Part shown: positions 26,755 through 35,891 of the stretch, in pieces
Numbering within the stretch: the stretch's first letter is position 1
Layout of the letters: every line of letters starts with the position of its first letter
Origin: Streptomyces sp. DT2A-34
GTDB lineage: Bacteria > Actinomycetota > Actinomycetes > Streptomycetales > Streptomycetaceae
Direction: 5' to 3'
Length of the DNA stretch: 64,000 bases
Assembly: GCF_030499515.1 (NCBI RefSeq)
Contig: NZ_JASTWJ010000001.1
Location: 2,108,001 to 2,172,000, forward strand
Notes under the pieces: generated by a model
Told to the model about the DNA's origin: nothing
Seen by the model: only the letters and a program-made list of their open reading frames with translations
Databases searched by the model: none
Position numbers and translations under genes: made by a program

Positions 26755-27678
26755 CTACGACAGCTGCGACTGGACCTGGGAGGAGATGAGCTCGAGGTGG
26801 TCCAGGTCGGCCAGGTCGAGGACCTGGAGGTAGAGCCGCCGCGACCCGATCTCCTGGTACCGGCCGATCTTCTCGACCACCTCGGCCGGGGAGCCGGCGA
26901 GCCCGTTGAGCTTCAGCTCGTCCACCTCACGTCCGATCGCGGCGGCACGACGGGCGACCTCCTGGTCGTCCTTGCCGACGCACACGACGAGAGCGTTGGA
27001 GCAGACGAGCTCGTCCTGCTTGCGGCCGACCTCCTCAGCGGCGGCCCGCACCCGCCCGAACTGCCGCTCGCTGTCCTCGACCGAGGCGAACGGCATGTTG
27101 AACTCGTCGGCGTACTTGGCGGCCAGCCGCGGAGTACGGGTGGTGCCGTGTCCGCCGATCAGAACCGGAATCCGGTCCTGGGCGGGCTTGGGCAGGGCAG
27201 GCGAGTCGCTGAGGTCGTAGTACTTCCCGTGGAAGTCGAAGGTCGCACCGACCTCGGTCGCCCACAGCCCGGTGACGATCGCAAGCTGCTCCTCCAGCCG
27301 CCCGAACTTCTCCTTCGGGAACGGGATGCCGTACGCCTGGTGCTCCTCCTCGAACCACCCCGCCCCCAGGCCGAGTTCGACACGGCCGCCGGACATCTGG
27401 TCGACCTGGGCGACCTGGATGGCGAGCACGCCGGGCAGCCGGAAGGTGCCGGCGGTCATCAGGGTCCCGAGGCGAATCCGCTTGGTCTCCCGCGCGAGGC
27501 CGGCGAGCGTGATCCAGGCGTCGGTGGGGCCGGGAAGACCGTCCACGGAACCCATCTTCAGATAGTGGTCCGACCGGAAGAAGGCGTCGAAGCCGAGGTC
27601 CTCGGTGGCCTTCGCCACGGTGAGGAGGGTGTCGTAGGTGGCGCCCTGCTGGGGCTCGGTGAAGATGCGAAGATCCAT
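26755..27678 (-). CDS. LLM-class F420-dependent oxidoreductase
   Basis: A 307-residue luciferase-like TIM-barrel protein of the F420 subfamily. Segments include MDLRIFTEPQQGATYDTLL, FDAFFRSDHYLKM, RIRLGTLMTAGTFRLPG, GRVELGLGAGWFEEEH and VLIGGHGTTRTPRLAAKYA. ATG 27678 has AGGA seven bases upstream; a longer frame to 28164 is low-complexity shadow. Such enzymes use reduced or oxidised F420 on diverse substrates, which cannot be predicted here. It is transcribed alone and ends in a strong terminator. Confidence 0.9.
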   Translation of the reverse strand: MDLRIFTEPQQGATYDTLLTVAKATEDLGFDAFFRSDHYLKMGSVDGLPGPTDAWITLAGLARETKRIRLGTLMTAGTFRLPGVLAIQVAQVDQMSGGRVELGLGAGWFEEEHQAYGIPFPKEKFGRLEEQLAIVTGLWATEVGATFDFHGKYYDLSDSPALPKPAQDRIPVLIGGHGTTRTPRLAAKYADEFNMPFASVEDSERQFGRVRAAAEEVGRKQDELVCSNALVVCVGKDDQEVARRAAAIGREVDELKLNGLAGSPAEVVEKIGRYQEIGSRRLYLQVLDLADLDHLELISSQVQSQLS

Positions 27679-27919
27679 ACGTCCATCCTGCACGCCGCGC
27701 CATCGGTGGACCGAACCGGTCCCCCGGCCCTCCGCGTCCACGGTCGGGTGAATTCCGTCCACCCCGTTGCCGCCCCCTGCCCGGGCCAGTGACCGCCCCC
27801 GACGGTGATCGTTGGCTCGGTCGGAGCCGGACCGCCCGGCCCCCGCCCCGGCCGTCGAGCGCCGGAGCGTCACCGTGTCGGCCCACTTCCATCGCGGGCC
27901 GGAGGCCGAGGAGGCCGTC

Positions 27920-28096
27920 ATGTCCGAGAACTTCCCGCCACAGCAGGGCGGCGGCACCGGCCAGCCGAAAGGACTGCTACAGCAGATGGAGGAGCTGATG
28001 GCAGCCCTGAACGCGGACCTGTCGGCCCTCGACGCGGACCTGCAGTCGACCGGGGGGTCCGGGCGCGGCCACCTGCAGGACGGGGAGACCGGCTGA
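27920..28096 (+). CDS. Small hypothetical protein (58 aa)
   Basis: A short protein starting at ATG 27920 six bases after GGAGG. It has a Gly/Gln-rich N-terminus, then an amphipathic helix (LLQQMEELMAALNADLSALD) that could form a coiled coil, and a Gly-rich end. No family recognised. It is divergent from the F420-type oxidoreductase gene. Confidence 0.6.
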   Translation: MSENFPPQQGGGTGQPKGLLQQMEELMAALNADLSALDADLQSTGGSGRGHLQDGETG

Positions 28097-28635
28097 CGGC
28101 CCGTCTGATTACGGCTGGGGGTGACTGCGGGGTGACTGCGTCGGCTGGGCCGAGTCATGGACACCGCCCGCCTGCCGCGGCACCCGGCGCCAGAGCTGAG
28201 CAGAGGGCATCACGCAGCCCGGCGCTGACGGGGTGCCGCCCGCGCCCACCCGTGCCGCCCCAGCGGCACGACTGCCCGCGGATTGGGCGGGACCGCCCGC
28301 GGCCGGGGCGGAATGCACGCGGCTGGGCGGAACGACCCGCGACCGAGGCTTCCGACGGCCCGCGACCGAGGCTTCGGAGGACCCGCGCGTCGGATGGCCT
28401 GCGGCTGAGGCGTGGGACGGCCCGCACGCGCGTACGGCGGCAAGGGGACGTGCCGGGGGGGTCCGCCCGCAGAGTCGGGCGTCAAGACACAGCACCTCTA
28501 GCCCAACGCCCACCGCCCGACCGAGGACGGACACCCCCCGGCACGGCCCCGACCCACAACCCACCCGCAGGCGCTACCCGCACCCCCACCCCACCCGCAC
28601 AGGCCGCCGCAGGCACCCCGCCCAACCAGCGGACG
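28097..28635. other. Gene-free, compositionally repetitive stretch
   Basis: About 540 bases with no supportable gene. Imperfect tandem phrases recur at about 28320-28385, for example CCCGCGACCGAGGCTTC twice, with related CGGCCCGC motifs around. Codon-like bias is absent on both strands. Confidence 0.45.
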
Positions 28636-29148
28636 CTACCCCGCCTCCCTCTCCGGTAACACCTGATCCCGATCCGCCAGTCTTCGCAGCATCTCCAGCA
28701 CCCGATCCCGAGACTCGTCCGCCGCGTCGATCGCCTCCATGCACTGCCAGTACGTCGCCTCGTCATCCGCGGAGCTGGCCATCCCGACGAGGGCGATCCC
28801 GACCTCCCCCAAGAGGCTGCCCAGATGCATCAGCGCCTGCCGCGCCTCACCCAACTCCGTGAGCTGGGCCGCGCGTAAGGACCCGTCCGCCAGTTCCGGC
28901 GCCTGCAGGACCCCGCAGCCACGCCCTGCCAGCTCCGTCAACCCCAGCGCCTCGCCCCGTAGTTCAGGTGGCCCGAACACCGCGAGCCGACTCCCTATCG
29001 CCTGAGCCAGGGCCTGTGCCTGCCACACCTCGGTCATGATCTCCAGCGCACCCCTGCTCCCCGCCAGCGCCCGCCTGCTCGTCACGATCAGCCGCACCGC
29101 GTCCATCCGCAGTCCCCGTCTGTCCCGACGCGCTGCCCACGCGTCCAC
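28636..29148 (-). CDS. Hypothetical protein (DUF6099-like)
   Basis: A 170-residue, mostly helical protein. GTG 29148 has AAGGGAG five bases upstream; ATG 29106 (MDAVRLIVTSRRALAGSRGA) is an alternative closer to where similarity to Streptomyces homologues would begin. Recognisable conserved-looking segments are WQAQALAQAIGSRLAVFGPP, LGEVGIALVGMASSADDEA and YWQCMEAIDAADESRDRVLE. I associate these with a Streptomyces-restricted family of unknown function. It is a cytosolic protein with no membrane segment. It lies upstream of nothing obviously related, and the MazG-like gene starts behind it. Confidence 0.7.
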   Translation of the reverse strand: MDAWAARRDRRGLRMDAVRLIVTSRRALAGSRGALEIMTEVWQAQALAQAIGSRLAVFGPPELRGEALGLTELAGRGCGVLQAPELADGSLRAAQLTELGEARQALMHLGSLLGEVGIALVGMASSADDEATYWQCMEAIDAADESRDRVLEMLRRLADRDQVLPEREAG

Positions 29149-29315
29149 CCGAACTCCCTTGTCCACTACCCAGAGTGAAGGCCCTTGAGACAAAAAGCCA
29201 GAGGAAGACGGAAATCTGCGGACAACTTTTCGGCTACACCCCCCGAAATGAACACAGAGAGTGAAAACGGACTGCGCCCCTCCCTCGCGCCGCCCCTCCC
29301 CGCGCCGCCCCCTCC

Positions 29316-29642
29316 CTACGGCGCCGGAAACCGCCGCTCGTTCCGGTCGATCTTCGCGTCCAGCGCCGCCAACGGATCGATCCCGAGCACCTCGCACAGC
29401 TGCAACAGATAGGCCAGCACATCCGCGACCTCATCGTTCACCCGCGCCGAGGTATCCGGGTCGTCCATGACCCGCGCCGACTCCTCCGGCGTCAACCACT
29501 GGAAAATCTCCACCAGTTCGGACGCCTCGACACTGAGCGCGGCGACGAGGTTCTTCGGCGTGTGATACGGCTGCCAGTTCCGTGCGGCGGCGAACTCGGC
29601 CAGCCTGCGCTGCAGCTTGGCCACATCAAGAGGTTCGTTCAC
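29316..29642 (-). CDS. MazG-like nucleotide pyrophosphohydrolase
   Basis: A 108-residue all-alpha NTP pyrophosphatase of the single-domain MazG/dCTPase type. The metal-binding signature is present as EASELVEIFQW followed by NDEVADVLAYLLQLCEVLG. Such enzymes hydrolyse (d)NTPs to monophosphates, cleaning the nucleotide pool or signalling. ATG 29642 overlaps the stop of the upstream P-loop ATPase gene by four bases, so the two are co-translated, which is an unusual pairing. Confidence 0.88.
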   Translation of the reverse strand: MNEPLDVAKLQRRLAEFAAARNWQPYHTPKNLVAALSVEASELVEIFQWLTPEESARVMDDPDTSARVNDEVADVLAYLLQLCEVLGIDPLAALDAKIDRNERRFPAP

Positions 29643-30883
29643 GGCACCAGGTGTACCACCGTGACGCCACCCACCTCCGCCACGCCCTCATCCCCCGTAG
29701 CGGCGGTACCCGCAGCCCCCAGCACCCCCGCCACCTCACTCACCGCCCCGACCACCCGAATATGCCCCCGCTCACACATCCGCGCCGCCAACCGCACCAA
29801 CTCCCCGCGCTGCCCCGGATCCAGCCCCCGGTCGAGCCCATCCGCCAGCACGGTCAGCGTCTGCATGGCCGCGGGCACCTCACCGACCGAGTCGACCTCC
29901 AGCACCCCGGGCCCGGTCAACAGCACCAACGACAGCGCGAGATACCGCAGCTCACCATCGCCCAGCCGACCGAGCTCCGTACGAACCCCGTCCCCCCGGT
30001 CGAGCACCCCCCGCACCGTTCCGTCCCCCAGCACCTCGGCAACCACATCCGCAACCGCGCCCGCACACCCCGCCCCCACCGCGGCCACGAACCGCGCATG
30101 CCGCCGCCCGCACTCGGCGTGGGTCCGCCACAGCACATCGGCGAGGTTGTCGCAGCCCCCGAGCAGCCGCCCGGAACCGATCGGCACGGGAGCCCGCATC
30201 CGTTCGGGCCGGGGATCGCAGGCGAAGACCGACCGCAACGCCACCACCATCTGCTCCGCGGCGGCGAGCACCCGCCGCTGCCCGTCCGTCTTCCCGGCCA
30301 CCCGCAGCGGCAGCAGAGCGGTCCCGAGCCGATCGTCGGGCAGCGGCGCCCGCGTCACCGGCGACTGGCCGGCCGTGTGCCAGGCGGCCTGCACATAGGG
30401 CCGACTCGGATCACGCAGGGCCGTCTCCAGCAGGACAACACCCCCCGCGCTCAACCGCTCCCCCACGATGCGCAGTTCGGGTTCGGCCTGCACGGCGACA
30501 TCGAGCCGGACCGGGCCCTCGGGACCGTCGGCCGTGCAGCCGATACGGAAGCCGCGCCGCCGTTGGGCATCGGGCCGGGCCCGCTCGGGCACGCAGGCCA
30601 CCGGATCGGCGAACACCTCACCGACCCCGGCACCGCCACCGAGCCGTGCCAGCGCCTCGTACGCCCGCAGCGCGGTCGTCTTCCCGCACCCGCTCGGCCC
30701 GGCGAAGAGCGTGAACGCCCCGAGCGCGAGCGCGGCCCGCCGATGCCCGGCGAACGCGGACAGCCGCAGCTCGGTGACGCGAGGCCGGCCGGTATGCGCC
30801 TCGGCCACGGACTCCATGGAGGACGGGAGGGAAGCGACACCAGGGGTGGGGGAAGCGGCACCAGACACAGAGGACACAGCCAT
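29639..30883 (-). CDS. P-loop ATPase (AAA_21/RecF-like), coupled to MazG-like gene
   Basis: A 414-residue ATPase. After a low-complexity N-terminus, RVTELRLSAFAGHRRAALAL leads into the Walker A GPSGCGKTT (about residue 65). An ABC/SMC-type signature is seen in LGRLGDGELRYLALSLVLL near residue 315. The Walker B position reads VLEVDSVGEV rather than LLLDEPE, so the catalytic Glu is not in the usual place. ATG 30883 lacks a strong ribosome site; ATG 30817 is an alternative that still keeps the whole domain. It is coupled to the MazG-like gene by an ATGA overlap. Function unknown. Confidence 0.75.
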   Translation of the reverse strand: MAVSSVSGAASPTPGVASLPSSMESVAEAHTGRPRVTELRLSAFAGHRRAALALGAFTLFAGPSGCGKTTALRAYEALARLGGGAGVGEVFADPVACVPERARPDAQRRRGFRIGCTADGPEGPVRLDVAVQAEPELRIVGERLSAGGVVLLETALRDPSRPYVQAAWHTAGQSPVTRAPLPDDRLGTALLPLRVAGKTDGQRRVLAAAEQMVVALRSVFACDPRPERMRAPVPIGSGRLLGGCDNLADVLWRTHAECGRRHARFVAAVGAGCAGAVADVVAEVLGDGTVRGVLDRGDGVRTELGRLGDGELRYLALSLVLLTGPGVLEVDSVGEVPAAMQTLTVLADGLDRGLDPGQRGELVRLAARMCERGHIRVVGAVSEVAGVLGAAGTAATGDEGVAEVGGVTVVHLVP

Positions 30884-30960
30884 GTCCGGACCGTAGGACC
30901 CCCGCCATCAGGCGAACCGTTCCACCCCGGCACCCTTCCTACGATCGAGGGAGCGCCCGC

Positions 30961-31085
30961 GCAGCCCCCTCACGCGCCAGAAACCGCAAACCGCAGGCCC
31001 CCTCACGCACCGGAAACCGCAAACCGCAGCCCCCCTCACGCGCCAGAAACCCCAAGCCCCGTCGCGCACCGGAAACCGCAGGCCC
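30961..31085. repeat. 33-base tandem repeat between the ATPase and SepF-like genes
   Basis: A unit of the form GCAGGCCCCCTCACGC followed by ACCGGAAACCGCAAACC is repeated about three and a half times with a period near 33 bases (30961-31085), with copies alternating CGCCAG and CACCGG. There are no unique spacers, so it is not a CRISPR array. The period is a multiple of three and gives an 11-residue repeat on the minus strand, but no start supports translation. Confidence 0.7.
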
Positions 31086-31112
31086 CGGCGCACCAGGCCC
31101 CGCAGGCCCCCC

Positions 31113-31502
31113 TCAGTGCCCTGGAGCCCCCGCCCCCTCCATCAACCCACTCACCTCGGTCCCCGGCGGCGTCAGCAGGAACACATTCCGGTCCACCCGA
31201 TGCATCCCGCTGGCCAGGCCGAAGACCACGCCCGTACTGAAGTCGAGGACCCGCTTGGCGACCTCGGTCTCCGCCCCCGTCAGATCCAGCAGCACCGGAA
31301 TCCCCGCCATCAGTGTCTCGGCGACGTCGCGGGCGTCCGCGAACACGTTGACCCGTAGGACGACGAACCGGCGACGCGGCTCCGTCACCGCCTCCGGGGA
31401 CACTCGGTGGTCCACCGCGGACGGCCAGGCGTCACGGCCGCGCAACGGCACGACCTGGGCGAGCCCCTCCCACTGTTCATCGGTGACGTCGTGGCTGTTC
31501 AC
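31113..31502 (-). CDS. SepF-family cell division protein paralogue
   Basis: A 129-residue protein starting at GTG 31502 (VNSHDVTDEQWEGLAQVVPL), with GGGGGAG just upstream. The C-terminal SepF domain contains RRRFVVLRVNVFADARDV, IPVLLDLTGAETEVAKRVLD and FSTGVVFGLASGMHRVDRNV. SepF anchors FtsZ in Gram-positive bacteria; Streptomyces carries extra paralogues, and this one lacks the N-terminal membrane-binding helix of the main copy. It resembles S. coelicolor SCO5967 as I recall it. It is divergent from the nitrate reductase gene across about 250 bases. Confidence 0.85.
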   Translation of the reverse strand: MNSHDVTDEQWEGLAQVVPLRGRDAWPSAVDHRVSPEAVTEPRRRFVVLRVNVFADARDVAETLMAGIPVLLDLTGAETEVAKRVLDFSTGVVFGLASGMHRVDRNVFLLTPPGTEVSGLMEGAGAPGH

Positions 31503-31755
31503 CGGCTCCCCCCGTGTTGATTTGCCTTCCATGCCTGCACCAGCCAATTCTTACGCCAAGTCACCCGTTCGGCCCAACAGCGACACGATGCGCGACCGCA
31601 TCGCGCCGTTCCCGCACCCCTCACATCGCCCTCACATCGGGCCATCGGCGGCTGTGTGGCCGACGTAACTCCTCATGATCAAGGGATGTGACATCGACGT
31701 AACGGGCAATTCGTACGCTTCACTCACCACCCCGACCGCCGGAGAAGGACAGCGT

Positions 31756-34700
31756 GTGACCGAGACCACCTCGACGACTCAGGTCCGAACGGTCTGCACA
31801 TACTGCGGGGTCGGCTGCGGAATCCTGCTGGACGTCGGGATGGGGCCCGACGGGCGGCGTACGGTCCTGAAGGCCTCCGGCGACAAGGCGCACCCGGCGA
31901 ACGCGGGCCGGCTGTGCACCAAGGGCGCGACGACGGCCGAGATGCTCGCCGCGCCCGGGCGGCTCACGAACGCGCTGGTCAGGGACGACCGCGGCGAGGA
32001 GCCGGTGCCCTCCCCGATGGCCGACGCGATCTCCGAGACGGCCCGGCGGCTGCGCGCGATCATCGACGAGCACGGGCCGGACGCGGTCGCCTTCTATGTC
32101 TCCGGGCAGATGAGCCTGGAGGCCCAGTACCTGTCGAACAAGCTGGCCAAGGGGTTCATCCGCACCAACCAGATCGAGTCGAACTCGCGACTCTGCATGG
32201 CCAGCGCGGGTATGGGCTACAAGCTGTCCCTCGGCGCCGACGGGCCGCCCGGGTCGTACGAGGACTTCGAGAAGGCGGATGTCTTCCTGGTCACCGGCTC
32301 GAACATGGCCGACTGCCACCCCATCCTCTTCCTGCGGATGATGGAGCGGGTCAAGGCGGGCGCGAAACTCATCGTGGTCGACCCGCGACGCACCGCCACC
32401 GCCGCCAAGGCCGACCTGTTCCTCCAGGTCAAGCCGGGGACGGACCTCGCCCTGCTCAACGGCCTGCTGCACCTGCTCGTCGAGAACGGCCACACCGACC
32501 CCGACTTCATCGCCGCCCACACCGAGGGCTGGGAGGCGATGCCCGAGTTCCTCGCCGATTACGCGCCGGCCGTCGTCGCCGAGATCACCGGAATCGCCGA
32601 GGACGACCTGCGCACCGCCGCCCGGCTGATCGGCGAGGCGGGCGAGTGGATGAGCTGCTGGACGATGGGGCTCAACCAGTCCACCCACGGCACCTGGAAC
32701 ACGAACGCCCTGGTCAACCTGCATCTGGCCACGGGAGCGATCTGCCGCCCGGGTTCCGGCCCCTTCTCGCTCACCGGGCAGCCCAACGCCATGGGCGGGC
32801 GCGAGATGGGGTACATGGGGCCGGGGCTGCCGGGGCAGCGGTCCGTCGCCGTGGACGCCGAGCGGGCCTTCGTCGAGGAGCTGTGGGAGCTGCCGCCGGG
32901 CACCCTGCGCGCCGACGGGGTCGGCAAGGGCACCGTCGAGATGTTCGAGAAGATGGCCGACGGGGAGATCAAGGCCTGCTGGATCATCTGCACCAACCCC
33001 GTCGCCTCGGTCGCCAATCGCCGTACCGTCATCGAGGGGCTGGAGGCCGCCGAGTTCGTCGTCACGCAGGACGTGTTCGGCGAGACCGAGACCAACGCGT
33101 ACGCCGATGTGGTGCTGCCCGGCGCGATGTGGACCGAGGGCGAGGGTGTCTTCGTCAACAGTGAGCGCAACCTCACGCTGACCCGGCCGGTGGCCGACCC
33201 GCCGGGCGAGGCGATGGCGGACTGGCGGATCATCGCGGCGGTCGCGTGCGCGATGGGGTACGAGAAGGGGTTCTCGTACGACAGTGCCGAGGACGTCTTC
33301 GAGGAGATACGGCGGGCCTGGAACCCGGTGACCGGCTGGGATCTGCGCGGGGTGACGTACGAGCGGCTGCGCACCACGCCCGTGCAGTGGCCGGCCGCCG
33401 ACGTGGACGGGCCGGAGCGCAATCCGATCCGGTACGTCGACTCGAACGGCGAGCTGCGGTTCCCGACCGCGAGCGGGCGGGGTGTCTTCCACGCGCGGCC
33501 GCACATGCCGCCCGCCGAGATGCCGGACGACGACTACCCCTTCGTACTGAACACCGGGCGTGTGCAGCACCAGTGGCACACGCTGACCAAGACCGGGAAG
33601 GTCGCCAAGCTCAACAAGCTGAACCCGGGGCCGTTCGTGGAGGTGCATCCGCAGGACGCGCGTGAGCTGGGGATCGCCGACGGGGACCGGGTGGAGGTCG
33701 CCTCGCGGCGGGGGCGGGCGGTGCTGCCGGCGGTGGTGACGGATCGGGTGCGGCCCGGGGGGTGTTTCGCTCCGTTCCACTGGAACGACCTTTTCGGGGA
33801 GTACCTGAGCGTCAACGCGGTGACGAGCGACGCGGTGGATCCGATCTCCTTCCAGCCGGAGTTCAAGGTGTGCGCCGTGTCGCTGGCCAAGGTGGCGACT
33901 CCCGTGTCGGAGAGGCCGGTCGAGGCACTGACGCCGACAGCCGTCACCCCCGGCACCGCCGATCCCTTCGGGCTCGAACCCGCGCCGCCACCCGTCCTGT
34001 CCGCACAGGAACGTCTCTACCTCACCGGGTTTCTCGCCGGCCTCGACGCCGGCGCGCCGGGTGTCCCCGTGCTCCCGCCGGACGCGCCCTTCAGCCCCGA
34101 GCACGCGCTGTGGGTGAACGGTGTCCTGGCCGGCATGTACTCGCGCACGTTGACGCGACCGCGTGCGCAGGACGGCCGTGAGGTCGTCGTGCTGTGGGCC
34201 TCGCAGACGGGCAATGCCGAGGAGTTCGCCACCGCCACCGCCGAGCGGCTGGGCGCTGCGGGGCACCGCACCACCCTGGTGGGCATGGACGAGACCGACA
34301 TCGGCGCGCTCGCCCGCACGGCCGATCTGCTCTTCATCACCAGCACGTTCGGCGACGGCGACGCGCCCGACAACGGGTCGGGCTTCTGGGACACCCTGGC
34401 CGACGAGGGCGCTCCACGGCTGAACGGCGTGCGGTACGCCGTACTCGCCTTCGGTGACTCGTCGTACGACGACTTCTGCGGGCACGGGCGGCGGCTCGAC
34501 GCCCGGCTGGACGAGCTGGGCGCGGTGCGCCTGGCCCCCCGTACGGATTGCGAACCGGACTACGAGCCGTCCGCCGGTGTGTGGCTCGACCAGGTCCTCA
34601 CGGCGCTGGGCGGCGGCACGGACGTGCCCGCGGTCGAGAAGCCGAAGGCCCCGAAGGCCGGTCCCAAGCCCGCCCCCGCCACCGCCCGCCTCGTCGGCAA

Positions 34701-35781
34701 CCGGCTGCTCAGCCTGCCCGGCGCCGGCAAGGAGGTGCGGCGCTTCACCTTCGACACGAGCGGGACCTCGCTGACGTACGAGGCGGGCGACGCGCTCGGC
34801 GTCCGTCCGGTCAACTCGCCCGCGCTGGTGGAGGAGTGGCTCGCGGTGACGGGGGTCGACGGCTCAACGGCCGTGCAGGTGGACGGGGTCGGCGAGGTCT
34901 CCTTCGCTCAGGCCCTGCACCGGCACCTCGACATCACCAGGATCACCTCTGACCTGCTCCGCTTCGTCGCCGAACGCGTCCGCGACGACCGGGAGTTGCG
35001 TCGGCTGCTGCGGCCCGACAACAAGGACGGGCTGGCGCAGTGGAGTTGGGGTCGGCAGGCGGTGGACGTCATCGCCGAGCACCCCGTGCGGGCGGGCGCC
35101 GAGGAGTGGGCCGGGGTGCTGAAGAAGCTCCAGCCGCGGCTGTACTCCATATCGTCCAGCCCGCTCGTCGATCCGCACAGCGTCTCGCTGACGGTCTCCG
35201 TCGTGCGGTACGAGAACCTGCACGGCCGGCCGCGCGGCGGGGTCTGCTCGCCCTTCCTCGCCGACGCCGAGCCGGACACCGAGGTGCCGGTCTTCGTGCA
35301 GCGCTCCCCGCACTTCCGGCCGCCCGCGGACGCCGCCACGCCGATGATCATGGTCGGTCCGGGCACGGGTGTCGCGCCCTTCGTCGGTTTCCTGCAGGAG
35401 CGGCACGCGCTCGGGCACAAGGCGCCCAACTGGCTCTTCTTCGGGGAGCAGCACCGGGCCAGCGACTTCTATTACGAGGACGAGCTGACCGCGCTGCTCG
35501 ACGAGGGCACCCTCGCCCGGCTGGACACCGCGTTCTCCCGCGACCAGCGCAACAAGGTGTACGTCCAGGACCGGATGCGCGAACACGGCCCGGAGCTGTG
35601 GCGCTGGCTCCAGGATGGCGCCCACTTCTACGTCTGCGGTGATGCCTCGCGCATGGCCAAGGACGTGGACCGGGCGCTGCGGGACATCGCGGTCGCGCAT
35701 GGCGGGCTGGAGGAGGCCGAGGCGTCGGCCTATGTGAAGCAGCTGGCGGCGGCGAAGCGGTACGTCCGAGACGTCTACTGA
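31756..35781 (+). CDS. Nitrate reductase fused to a CysJ-like diflavin reductase
   Basis: A 1341-residue fusion. The start GTG 31756 follows GGAGAAGGA at six bases. Residues 12-60 hold the 4Fe-4S cysteines (C14, C17, C21 in [10 protein letters not shown], then GRLCTKG). Residues 60-530 are the molybdopterin domain ([20 protein letters not shown]) and about 610-720 the dinucleotide-binding domain. A flavodoxin domain follows at about 815-955 ([20 protein letters not shown]). The last 380 residues form the FAD/NADPH reductase ([42 protein letters not shown]). NADPH electrons can thus flow within one chain to the Mo centre, so it is probably assimilatory. A nitrite reductase or transporter is not adjacent. 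Confidence 0.92.
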   Translation: MTETTSTTQVRTVCTYCGVGCGILLDVGMGPDGRRTVLKASGDKAHPANAGRLCTKGATTAEMLAAPGRLTNALVRDDRGEEPVPSPMADAISETARRLRAIIDEHGPDAVAFYVSGQMSLEAQYLSNKLAKGFIRTNQIESNSRLCMASAGMGYKLSLGADGPPGSYEDFEKADVFLVTGSNMADCHPILFLRMMERVKAGAKLIVVDPRRTATAAKADLFLQVKPGTDLALLNGLLHLLVENGHTDPDFIAAHTEGWEAMPEFLADYAPAVVAEITGIAEDDLRTAARLIGEAGEWMSCWTMGLNQSTHGTWNTNALVNLHLATGAICRPGSGPFSLTGQPNAMGGREMGYMGPGLPGQRSVAVDAERAFVEELWELPPGTLRADGVGKGTVEMFEKMADGEIKACWIICTNPVASVANRRTVIEGLEAAEFVVTQDVFGETETNAYADVVLPGAMWTEGEGVFVNSERNLTLTRPVADPPGEAMADWRIIAAVACAMGYEKGFSYDSAEDVFEEIRRAWNPVTGWDLRGVTYERLRTTPVQWPAADVDGPERNPIRYVDSNGELRFPTASGRGVFHARPHMPPAEMPDDDYPFVLNTGRVQHQWHTLTKTGKVAKLNKLNPGPFVEVHPQDARELGIADGDRVEVASRRGRAVLPAVVTDRVRPGGCFAPFHWNDLFGEYLSVNAVTSDAVDPISFQPEFKVCAVSLAKVATPVSERPVEALTPTAVTPGTADPFGLEPAPPPVLSAQERLYLTGFLAGLDAGAPGVPVLPPDAPFSPEHALWVNGVLAGMYSRTLTRPRAQDGREVVVLWASQTGNAEEFATATAERLGAAGHRTTLVGMDETDIGALARTADLLFITSTFGDGDAPDNGSGFWDTLADEGAPRLNGVRYAVLAFGDSSYDDFCGHGRRLDARLDELGAVRLAPRTDCEPDYEPSAGVWLDQVLTALGGGTDVPAVEKPKAPKAGPKPAPATARLVGNRLLSLPGAGKEVRRFTFDTSGTSLTYEAGDALGVRPVNSPALVEEWLAVTGVDGSTAVQVDGVGEVSFAQALHRHLDITRITSDLLRFVAERVRDDRELRRLLRPDNKDGLAQWSWGRQAVDVIAEHPVRAGAEEWAGVLKKLQPRLYSISSSPLVDPHSVSLTVSVVRYENLHGRPRGGVCSPFLADAEPDTEVPVFVQRSPHFRPPADAATPMIMVGPGTGVAPFVGFLQERHALGHKAPNWLFFGEQHRASDFYYEDELTALLDEGTLARLDTAFSRDQRNKVYVQDRMREHGPELWRWLQDGAHFYVCGDASRMAKDVDRALRDIAVAHGGLEEAEASAYVKQLAAAKRYVRDVY

Positions 35782-35891
35782 CCTCCGCCGGGGCGGCCCC
35801 AGCAGGCGCCGGGGATCTCTCACCTGCCTCACACCGGGCTCTTCACCTCCCTCGACACCCTGCTCACCAGGCCTGATTACCGTCCGGTGCC

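Noticed and set aside
26679..26789. 36-codon ORF with a strong ribosome site behind the hen1 promoter region
   Set aside because: Not called as a gene because it runs through the terminator stem of the next gene and has no recognisable sequence; noted only as a possible remnant.
30961..31085. CRISPR-like periodic repeat
   Set aside because: Units follow each other directly with no unique spacers, copies are imperfect, and no cas genes are near.
31720..34485. Long open frame of over 900 codons on the minus strand opposite the nitrate reductase gene
   Set aside because: It has low-complexity Arg/Gly/His-rich translation and no family features, a typical antisense shadow in GC-rich DNA.
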